Below, in pieces: positions 49,801 to 61,800 of a stretch of DNA of 64,000 nucleotides. The notes under the pieces were generated by a model. It searched no databases, was not told the DNA's origin, and saw only the letters and a program-made list of their open reading frames with translations. The stretch lies in NCBI RefSeq assembly GCF_047675955.1, contig NC_132914.1:43486521-43550520 (forward strand), written 5' to 3'. Made by a program: the position numbers and the translations under genes. The stretch is from Chlorocebus sabaeus. Lineage: Eukaryota; Chordata; Mammalia; Primates; Cercopithecidae. How positions within the stretch are numbered: position 1 is the first letter of the stretch; the number at the start of each line of letters is the position of its first letter.

Positions 49801-52800
49801 AGCAAAAAATTAACATAAATACAAATCATCATAATCATGGCTCACAATAGTAACATTAAGGAGGCAAGCAGAATTTAATTTTATTGGCTAATTTCAAAAT
49901 CACGTTTTTCAGGAAAACACAGTTTTCAGGTACTTTGGACTTAAGGTTTTGTGGGAGTTGGTCTTATTTCAAACTTTTTTCAATGGAAAACATGTATTCA
50001 AAGTGCTATCCAATTAAATTGTTTGAAATATGGGAAGTCCTCACATTCAAGATATTCTAAAATGTTAAGTATTTTATAATTAAGCCTTAGTATGAAATGT
50101 CCTTCAGATTATCAGAGATCTAATACATTTTGTGGTATATTACAAGGTGATCATTATGGATATGCCCTCTTTAGGGGGCAAATGAGTAAAAGGTTCAGAA
50201 TTTAAGTATCCTAGTTGAAAGGTATAAATTTATCATGCTAAGGAGGATTAAAATAACATATTAAACCTTAAGTTGAACAATTTTCAAATATACACAAACT
50301 GGAAATCAAAGTCAAACAGCTTCAATTAATTTTTACATAATTCATGTTGCAGAATAAAACGACTTACCTTAACATAACCTTCCAATGCACTGAATTTAAA
50401 CACTGCCTGAAAAGGTTTACGGTCAATAGGACATGAAGCCAGTGTCTGAAAAGTGATTAACAAATTATATCTTTACAAATGTTTCTTTAGATCAAAATTA
50501 TAAATACAATTATAAATTTTCCGTAATAAAGAAAAATTGTTTTCGTCTCTATCTTCCAAAGAAAAAAATATTTTATACCTTAAATTTGTTTCATTCAAAC
50601 ATTTACTGAATACCTCCTGTATGCTAGATAATTGGAATACAATGATGAACGAGACAATCTGTTATTAAAATCCCATTAAGATATGCTGCCCAGTTGAGAA
50701 TTACTAATATAGTGAAAGACGAGTTGGGCTGACAGCAGCAGTTCTGTGATGTAAAGCTGGCTGTTATGATAAACTTGGGCCACCTCCAAACGGCTCCGAA
50801 AGGTCCCTCACAAATTTTAATATTCTATGACTTAATATTTTACCCCCCAAACTAGTTACATTAAATAGGCAGTTGTGCCAGCAATAAAAATATTTAAAAG
50901 ATATGAAGAAAATGAAGTACTCCACCACCCCTCCCTCAGTCACATAACCTTTTGTGGATATCCATTGCATATGCATATATGTGTATATTTTTAATATATA
51001 AACCTAAGATTGATTCACATTAGTAATTCAGAGCTGCCTTAACAGCATAATATGAATGAGTTTTTTAGTTTACATTTCCTTTTATAGGAGTAAGGTTGAG
51101 CATATTTTCCTATTTTTAAGGACTATTCAAAGTTCCTTTTCTTTAAGCTGTCTATTCAAGTTCTTTGCTTAGGCTTTTATTAAGTTGCTACTCTTTTTCA
51201 AATTGAGTTGTAGGTGCTCTTTATTAAGGAAATAGCTCCTTAAATCATTCTATGACTGTAAGTCAACATTATTATCCTACTTTATTTCCTGTCCTTTTAA
51301 AATTCCTGTGCATCAACTATAAGAGTTTCTTCGATAAAACTACTAAATATTTGTATAAGAATGGGTTTACATTATTTAAAGTATTTAAAATGAAGTGTAT
51401 TTTCTATTAGGGTAGGAGGGAAAACTGCAAAGAGAATACCAAAAGGTGATATTATTAATACTTATGGTTACAAAAACAAAACAGAATTTTAAAATCTAAT
51501 AGCAATAGTGTCAAAGACCAAAGATAGTAATGGAATCTAGATATATTATTCCTATATAAAAAATGTCATCTTTGCCTTTCTGGGTTTTATCAAGACATGC
51601 TTACACAAGTAAAAGTAGAGCAGACTGTGTATGGTCCTTGATCACTTAATACATTTTCACAAAGCTCACAAGTCACTTTGGGAGCCGCCAAAATATGAGC
51701 TGAGTTACTATTTTCTTTCTCTTTTAAGTGGGCTTCAATGGGAAAACAGCTTTAGCACGTCCGAATTAGGAAATGTGACCTTACTATATTAAATTGGTTC
51801 AGACTGGAAGAAGCCAGTTCAGCCTACTTTTAAGTACTATGGATTTAGTAGGCTATTAGTTTCCCTACAGAAAACTGGACCTTAAGAAGCTTTGCTTCAG
51901 CAACAAAGAAGTTCATATATTTTTAAATAATGCATTGTCTAATTCAAAGAACTTAACATCATAACTATTGTTATCTCAGTGGCATACACTGTATGAAATT
52001 TCTTAGATATTATATTAATGCTACATTTACGGTTTTCAAAAATATTTAAAAGTTAAAAATCTGGCTGAGTATGGTGGTGCATGCCTGTAATCCCAACACT
52101 TTGAGAGGCCAAGGCAGGAGTGTCCCTTGAGCACAGGAGTTCGAGGCTGCAGTGAGCCATGATCACACCACTGTACTGCAGCCTAGGCAACAGAGTGAGA
52201 TCCCATCTCTGAAACACAGATAAATAAAATAAAAAGTGAAATATTTCTAGTACTTCCTATTTTTACAAAAGCTTCAAAATATATTTTTATTCTTAAAGGT
52301 AAACTTAGAGAAACATTAATAAAAAGGCTATACAGTAATAAATGAAAAAAAATTTTTTTTTAAAACTAAGGTGTATAGGCTGTGAATTTACTGTACTACT
52401 TTCGTATCTTGTATTTTGCGTAAACTTAAGCAAGTTACAGTCTCTCTGTGCCTCAGTAATCTTATTTGTGATAATGAGGAAAAAAACCACAACTTACCTC
52501 TAAGGTTTTTATGGGAATAAATAATTTCTAGAGGTGTGGCATATACTAAATATTATGTAAGGTCCTGTAATCAACTAGTTTTAGTAACAAAAAAAACTTG
52601 GTTAATTAACTAAAGACAACCACAATATGATACACGTGAGACATGAGTTCTTAAGAATTTTTATTGGAATTTGCAAAGTTTATGATGTAGATGGAAATCC
52701 AAGTACTTTATTATTTTAGCTATTTTGATTTGTGACACTAAGATCCAAAGAAAGTCACGTGTTCAAGAAATTTATATCAGATGCATCAAATCTTTCGAAG

Positions 52801-55800
52801 ACTCTCAAATCATACAATCTCATTTTTTCTTCACTACATTTCCTCTATTGACATTAGCTAAATTACATTCTTTCCTTTACAATTTTTTCTTTATTTTATT
52901 TTTTGAGACAGGGTCTTGCTCTGTCACCCAGGCTGGAGTGCAGTGGCACTATCATGGGTCACTGTAGCCTTTGCCTCCCAGACTGAGATCAGATGATCCT
53001 CCCATGTCAGCCTCCTGAGTAGCTGGGACTACAAGTGCATGCCACCATACCCAGCTAATTTTTGTATTTTTCGTAGAGATGGGGTTTTACCACGTTGCCC
53101 AGGGTGGTCTTGGACTCCTGGGCTCAAGCGATCAACCTGACTTGGAGGGGTTAATGGCATGAGTCGCTGTGCCCAGCCTTCCTTTATAATTTTGAATTAT
53201 GACAGTTTTAATCCAAGCTGTTACTTTTTTTAAGATAGGGTTTCATTCTGTTGCCCACGTTGGAGGGCAGTCACCTGATCACAGCTTACTGCAGGCTTGA
53301 ACTCCTGGGGCTCAAGCAATTCTTCCACTTTCACCTCCCACACCGTGCCAAGCCTTTTTAACTTTTTTCACAGAGACAGGGTCTCACTATGTTGCTCAGG
53401 CTCGACTTGAACTCCTGTGTTCAAATGATCCTTCCACCTCAGCCTCCCAAAGTGCTGGGCTTACACCACGCCTGTTCTGAGCCATTCCATATCTGTTTCA
53501 AAAAACAGAGTTCTGAGTAAGATTTCCCCCGCTTTTTTTTCCCTTAAGCATAATTGCCTTGGATTTGTCTAAAGTTTCATTTTAAGATAAGGTTCCACTG
53601 GTATTACAAAAACAAAAGGAAAAACAACAACAAAAAAAGTAGTAGTAACAGGAAAACTACTGCCATATATCATCACAGTCTGTAGATAATTTCTTAAAGA
53701 TAATTTAGTTAACATCAAAAAATAAGTTAATTTTCTTTGACACAGGCTCAGCCATCAGAATTTTTTTTCAGACAGGGTTTCACCCTCTTACGCAGGCTGT
53801 AGTGCCGCAGCATCATGGCTCACTGCAACCTCAACCTCCTAGGTTCAAGCAATGCCCTCACCTCAGTTTCCCATGTAGTTGGGACTACAGGCACACACCA
53901 CCATGTCCAGCTAATTTTTTGTATTTTTTGTAGAGATCGGGTTTTGCCATGTTGCCCAGGCTGTTCTCGAACTCCTGAGCTCAAAGCTATTGGCCCACCT
54001 CAGCCTCCCAAAGTGTTCGGATTACAAACATGAGCCACCACACCCGGCCCTGACTGGCCTAATTTTAAGGAACTCCCAAGGATGTCTCACTCTCATATCT
54101 GGCAGATATCCATCCAGAAAGGTCTGGAAGATGTTTTTAGTTTTCAGAGTAAAATTTATGATTAAATTTCCAAGTTGTGAGGTTTTAAAAGTTCACATTT
54201 TAAACTAATGCAGAGAAATTTTAACTAACACTCTATTTTTTAAAAATTATTTTAATTTTGAAGAAAAGTATCTCAAATTTTGTTTCCTTAAATACAATAA
54301 AAATATCCTTCAATTATTTACCATTTTGATTCCTTATATACAACATATCCTTCAATGATTCACTTGTTTGAATTACTTTCATTTCAATAATTGTGAAAGT
54401 ACCTAATTCAGTTTCATAACCAAGTAGTCTAATAACATCATTGGCTTTATGATACAGCTACAAAATTAATGGAATTTGTTCACTGCTTTACAGTGTAATG
54501 TGTATTAAACAGAGCATATGTTTTACTGTGAATGCTCTGTACTAAGGTTGTATCAGTTAAAGAGGCAATTTTGATAGAAAAAAAAAAATCTTCCTAATGA
54601 TTTCAGTAAAACACACCCTACTATTCTGAAGCATTGTAAACTCTCAGCTCAGACAAACCCACATTTAAATGTAAGAACAAAAAACCTTCCTTATTTGGGA
54701 ATTCAGGATCCTCGATTTCTAATTTCTCGCTTCCTGCTGCTGCTCTATCCTCAATCACATAGGCTGCTTATAGATAGCTCCTCTTAGAGAGAGAGAAACA
54801 AGTGTTAAGATAAGTGCTTACAGATTACATCTGAATACCTATGCTTATAGGTAGGTTTGCCTGTTTGTGGGAATCTCGAACATCTATCTCTCTACTAACA
54901 AAATAGAGCACATTATATAAAATTCTAGTTCAAAATCAAATAAAGATGACTTAAGAATACATACCATTAGTGGCTCACGCTTATTTCAAAGCTATTTCCC
55001 AGGACCTATCTTTTTTCATTTATGGTTCCAAGATACTTCACCTGGACTTCCAAATTAATTGTTCACCTGCAGTCAGCCTACATGTTCCCTATCACATTTA
55101 ACCAGTTATTTCAAGACAGTCTTTGTCAATCCATATTAGTGAAACTGTGGTTCTTTATACCACTATTCAGAAGTGTATCCCTAAAGGACAATGGCTGTCA
55201 GTGATAAAATTAACCCCCAGTAAGAATGCATTTCATCAAACTACTTAAAATCCTTTCATGTTCTCCAAGATAACAGTTGGGGAGAATTACATTTAATCTT
55301 AATTTCTTCTGACAATTAATAGCTAACACTTTATCTAGTGTAAAAACAAAAAATTCAGTAAACTACCTGTATAAATCATTTTACATATTCTGACATTTAA
55401 AACTAGGCACAAAGAAATGCATGTTAATTTACCTTACTGGTAGACATAGTACTTGACACTCTTATAGATATATGCTTTACGTAATGGGTGTTTGCAAAGC
55501 AAAAATCCTCTTTGCTCTACTAAAAAATATCCCAAAGGATTAATTCACAGGGAGAAAATAGTGGTGGATCTGAAAAAATTAGCTACAAGTTCAAGTTCTT
55601 GTGGAGCTAGCAATCACTCCAGCTCACACTAAGGATGAAGATGGAGAGAGCCCTGATCATCTAATGCACAGATGTAATAAATTTAAAAAATGTATTTCAT
55701 AATACTTTATAAATTATAAAGGACTAATGTTAGTGGTACTACACAGGTACATTTACATTACTGTCCACAGAGAGCTACATAACAGAGGAGTCTGAGTTAG

Positions 55801-58800
55801 TTCTGGCTAATTTTATTTAAATTAAAATTTGAGGAAAAACTGATTGAAAATTCTAGACAAAGCTTTACTGAATTATATTACTTAAAAGTAGTCTAACGAC
55901 CAAATGGACAAATGTCCACTTACTGCATAAAGAAACCTGCATATAAAACACAACTGCAGTCCAGATATAAGTTCTGGACTTAATGATAATCATAAGTTCA
56001 GACATAAGAACTCACATCTTGATTTTTTGGTATTATTAATTCAAAAATATAATCCTCATCTATGTTGAACATTGTTGTCTGACTTCTTCAAGGACTGAAT
56101 GTCACCTTAATAAGACACTTCATTTCTAGTTTATGAGAGAAACCATGCCTTTGCCAACTGCCCAATTTTGATTTCATTAACCTTACTCATACTGAAGCTG
56201 TCAGCATTTGATACAAAATAGATGACTGAAGTAAATAAATTGAGGGAGAATACTTTGCTTATAATGGGAAACTAATCACATTTTAAAAAATAATACTTAA
56301 AAGATAAGGGAAATATTTTATATTATGTAAAGGGGAAAAGAATGCCAGCAGACATCAAGAACATCCTCATCACATATACTGCAGGTTCCATTAAATAGTG
56401 TAAGAACTCTTAAAAGCTTTAAACATGTGTCTTCAAACCATGACCTTTGAAGGGCCAAATTTTTAATCACTTCTTGGCAACTGTGGGAATAATGAATCCC
56501 ACTTTCTCTCTTTTTTTTTTTTGAGACAGTATCTTATTTTGTCACCCAGGCTGAAGTGCAGCGGCATAATCACAGCTCACTGTAGTCTCAACCTCCCAGG
56601 CTCAAGTGACCCTCCAACCTTCCCACCTCAGCTTCCCAAGTAGCTGGGACTATAGGCATACTCTACCATGCCTGGCTAATTTTATTTATTTATTTTTTTC
56701 CGGTAGAGATGAGCTCTTGCCATGTTGCCAAGGCTGGTCTTGAACTCCTGGCCTCAAGTGATCCGTCCTCCTTGGCCTCCCAAAGTGCTGGTATTAGAGG
56801 CGTGAGCCATCATGCCTGGCCAATAAATCCCATTTACTCAACCTGTGTGTGTTGGAGATTATCTTGTCTGTAGGAAATCATAATCAATTGTCGCTACTAC
56901 AATGTGTGTCAAGACTTCTCTGTCCTTTACCTTCCTAAAGTATGCAAACTCAGATACATTTATTAAAAGCTATCAATAAGCACAGATTGTTTTTGCCCAC
57001 CATATGGGTAAAATAAATAACTTCCTAATGAATAGCAGATATGCTTTAGCATACTGGCTCTATATACATTTCATCAGTTCAAATATCTTTTGTTTAATTT
57101 CAGATTGTTGGCTCTAACAGTGATGTTAAATTAACAATTTCAGCCTTCCTTAATGTCAATTATTGTGTCATTGTTTAATATTCTATTTCTATATAATCAT
57201 CATTTTATAAATCAACAGGCTTACCATGTATGAATTCCTTGAAACTAAATATAATCATAGTGGACATGATTAATTTCAATTTGCTCTAGTGTCCCTAAGG
57301 GTAGGCAATTAGGCTATGGGCCATGAAGGCTACCACAGGTTCACTCTGAAACCTTTTGCCCTAAGTAAAGAGGACTGTGACATACCTAAAGACTTTTACT
57401 CAATCACTTTAAAGTTCTTACATAGGTTTTGTTTAACCACAGAACCAAAATTTTAGAGCTTGAAAAGACTGAAACTAACTTTGATCTACGTGTCCAAAAT
57501 AAATATACTAGACCACAACACACTTTAATTTCTCAAAACACCAGCTTCTTACAGACCAGTGTTTGTAAGAATGTGTTCGATGCCTAAAACATTAAGATGA
57601 AAGTAAATACATGAGTCCTTTTTTGGTGCTTAACATCCAGTCTGAATCATATTTCAGTGAACCTTGGGTACAAATCTGAGAAAGCACAGAAATTTTGAAA
57701 GATACAGAAATCTAGAAAGAGGATCCTAAATGCAAATTGTACGTTCTCTTATTATGCAGATTTCCAACCACTGTAAATCTCACTTTGATTTCTACTCTAC
57801 TACTATAAGTGAACATTCATTCCAGCACTTTGGGAAGCTGAGGTGAGTGGGCCACTTGAGGTCAGGAGTTTGAGGCCAGCTGGGCCAACTCGGCAAAACT
57901 CTGTCTCTACTGAAAATACAAAAAATGAGCCTGACATGGTGGCATGCGCCTGTAATCCCAGCTACTCAGGAGCTGTGGCACAAGAATCGCTTGGCCTGGG
58001 AGGCAGAAGTTGTAGTGAGCTGAGATGGTGCCACTGCACTCCAGCCTGGGTGACAGAGTGAGACTTTGTCTCCAAAAAAAAAAAAAAAAAAAAAAAGGTG
58101 AACATTCATAAAATTGTAAACCACAGACCAATTTTTAAAAAATATTTTAACTTCAGGCTATCCCTTGAGGCACTTAAAAATTTTAAGTTTAGAATCCTTG
58201 TCTTGTACAGCAAACAAATATTAACATAGTGAATTAAATGAAATGAAACGTTAGAATGTGTATGAAAGCCTAGGCATAAGGCATGGCCTGTTAGAAGACT
58301 GAAGACACTTATTCCTGATCCTGAAATCCGAAGTAAACTGTAAACTTTGCTTTCAAGATGGAAGGAGATTGACGGAAATGAGAGGATGGAGCTTAATTTA
58401 TAATGATGAAAAAAAGGAATATATTCCTGAATTTGAAATCTGCTTCTATTTGTGAAAGCACTTACATACTTCAAACCATACCTATTTTTATCACAGCAAT
58501 AAAAGATTCAAACTGAAAACTTAGTCTACATGATTTTTTTTAGCCAGCATTCACTTATAATTTATAATAAGAAATTTATTAATAGATTGTTCTCTTGTTA
58601 TTGCTCAACTGAAAGGTTTATTTAACTGATGACTGCTATCCCCATCAGGGACAACAAAATAATTCAGAATGTTCTGTTTATTCTCCCCTTTAAAGGTTAA
58701 TTACCTTTGTTTGAACACTACCACAACTCCTCCCTGCCTACCCAGCATCAGAGTTTATGATAGCAGTATAAAGATAAGCACTTTCTTTTGAAATTTTGAA

Positions 58801-61800
58801 AAATATTACATGCGGGAAAGGTGTTGGCTGCCATACCATGTATGTTATCCAGTATTTTCAATTTAAAAATATTCAACAAGAGTTAAAAATATAGACAAGT
58901 TTGCCATTATCTAGTAGAGTTGAGGATGTGCATCATCTACAACCCGTAATTCCACCTCTAGATACATACCCTAAAGAAACCTGGAGGCCGGGCGCGGTGG
59001 CTCAAGCCTGTAATCCCAGCACTTTGTGAGGCCGAGACGGACGGATCACAAGGTCAGGAGATCGAGACCATCCTGGCTAACACAGTGAAACCCCGTCTCT
59101 ATTAAAAAATACAAAAAAAAAAAAAAAAAACTAGCTGGGTGAGGTGGCGGGCGCCTGTAGTCCCAGCTACTCGGGAGGCTGAGGCAGGAGAATGGCGTGA
59201 ACCCGGGAGGTGGAGCTTGCAGTGAGCTGAGATCCGGCCACTGCACTCCGGTCTGGGTGACAGAGCAAGACTCCGTCTCAAAAAAAAAAAAAAAAAAAAA
59301 AAAAGGAAACCTGGAACATGCACATCAGGGTAAAAGTTGTGTGAAAGATGCACTTGAAGTTGCAAGAAAGGATGGAGAACAATTATCTACTTATTACATA
59401 CACATTATAATTTTCTTAGAGAAAAACATATACTCAGATTAAGTTGCTGAAGTTCACAATTATGTGGTCACCAAATACAATCTTATAAAAAGCACTGTAT
59501 TAAAACCTTCCACCCATCCAGCAATATTATTTCTTTACCCGAACCAAAATCTCTAAAAAAATTTAACCCCAATTATGTAATATGCAATTAATTCCAACGT
59601 ATTTAAGAACAGCTAATGTTAAAATATTTTTAAGATATTATCTTCTTTACTCATTTTTACAGACAAATATTAACTCAGAAAATATAGCATGATTAAAATG
59701 AACAATAATTTTGTACCTAACATTTCATAATAAGGCTTATATTAAATTAATATTTACTTCAAAGTATCTGGCCCAAATTGAGTCAACATAATACAGTAAA
59801 AGTCACGAATGTCTTGTTTCTTATTTGCCGTCTATGACGGTAATATCTCTATCTGAAATTAGTCCATACTAAATTAAAAACAGGAATTAGAAAATCAGTT
59901 CTAAATTCACTTCTGCCTCTTAAACTATGAGATCTTGACCAAGTCATAGAACATAAAATCCAAGTTTCCTCATCTGTAAAATGGAAGGACACTATCGTAT
60001 CTGCTCTGGTTATTCCACAAGGCTGATATAAAGAAGAAATCAAATAATCTATGTGAAAAGTCCCTGAAAAATACAAAACAAAAAGCAGACAGAAGGTGTT
60101 ATTAGTGATAAACAGATATTATCCTATTAAGTACAGAGTAAAGTACACTGAAAAATTAATTACTGCATTTCTACCAGAAAAAAAAATGGTTTGATCTGTT
60201 CTTCCTGTAAGGTTATTAACTTTTTAAAAAAGAATATGCATTTAAAATGTTATTTGCAAAGTAAAAAGCTGATAAAAGAAAATTAGAAGAAAATGACTGA
60301 CAGAATTTGAATAATAAAAGGAAATTTGTCCAAAGTAGGAAGAAAATACATTACTGTGAAATAATTTATGAAAGGCAGTATCAACTTTTTAGGTGAAATA
60401 AAATCATGCTAGGAAATTAAAATACATTAATGTGTCAGACTTACCTCTGCCCATTTAAGAATACAAGTCATACAGAAGACATGATTACAGCTTTCTGGAA
60501 AACCAACTTCCTTTTCTAATAGACAATTAAGACATATTGGGCATCTGTCAGCCTCACTGTACAACAGACCAGTGGGAACAGTATTATCTCCGTTTTCTTC
60601 ACCTGTTAAAGTAAAACAGCCATATGTGCTTTCAAGTTCTCCAGACCAAAAATCTTGCATTTCTAGGAGTATAGTGGATTAGATACTCTAAAGGGCCCTC
60701 CTACTATAAAGCAAATAGATCTTAAATAAATTATAACAAACATACTGCTTGAGCCCAACATTTTCTTGTATATATTTTTTAACGGGGAGTGAAACAAACT
60801 TTTCATTAATTAAATTTAAAGTGAGTAATATTCACACAGTTCAAAAATTTAAGAGCAAATTTCTCATTCAAATTTATCCCCATCTACTAACAACTAATCC
60901 AATAAGTAACAACTGTTAAATTTCTTTTGTGTTCTTCCTAAGAATTTTTAATGTACAGAAAAACAAACACTAATGCAAACTCTTCCATATTCCTTCCTTT
61001 ACACAAATGCAAGAATACTATACACACCAGTCTGCTTTTTCCTTCATTCAAATCTATTGATGGACATTCACTTGTTTTCAACTTTTGGCTATGACAAACA
61101 ATGTTGCAATAAAAATTTAGTTATTTCACATTTTTAAAAGTATATCTGTAGCGTAAGTTCCTAAAAATGGAACTGCTAGAGTAACATGTGTATACATTTG
61201 TATTATGAAGAGGTATTGCCAAATTATTGTCCTTAGGATTTGTACTACTTTAAACTCCCACTAGTAATGTAACCAACTCATACAAAAGTATGCATCACTG
61301 GCTCATAAGAAAATAAAAGAAACTCTGAAATTGAAGATAAAAATAAAACAAAAATAAAGGAATGGTCAGCTGAAATGTAAACAGTAAATATCAAGCAAAG
61401 TTGGAATTGTCCTGAGCACAATTGTCCAAACTAGTGTTTAGATCTGGAGACTAAGCCTTAGAACCACTCCAGGAAGGAAAACTAATCCTGATAGACTCCA
61501 ATGTCAAGCCAAGACTCTTAAATGGGGCTAAAGAGGTCCCAGCATGGACCTGGGAAGAAACAGATACAAATCCTCTACAGGAAAGAATACCTAAATTAGG
61601 CCCTTATAGATTTAATTTATCAAATGTGAGCTCCTAATCAAACATTACCAAACCTAAGAAAATAAGCTGTCTTGCGTGAGAAGCAGCAGGAAACACATTT
61701 AGAAATCCACTAACTTCAAATATCAGAAGTTTCAAACATCACATAAAATGGACAATCAGCAGATTAGATCCAAGAAAAATACTTGTGAATTAGAATATAA

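Larger units (their letters stand above)
47313..50367 (-). other. SCAF11: SCAF11 intron 3
   Basis: 47430-47970 and 48290-49130 have the purine-rich look of an ancient interspersed repeat that I could not assign. 49131-50367 shows nothing recognised. Confidence 0.75.
50446..60444 (-). other. SCAF11: SCAF11 intron 2 (10 kb), splitting the RING finger
   Basis: The listed repeats cover about a third. 50582-50760 may be an ancient interspersed repeat. Nothing is recognised in 51261-52061, 54050-56510, 56822-57808, 58110-58985, 59305-59894 and 60086-60444. Confidence 0.85.

Noticed and set aside
58106..58474. 122-codon minus-strand frame upstream of a SCAF11 exon
   Set aside because: No match to SCAF11, no phase-compatible splice sites considered convincing, and low-complexity composition.
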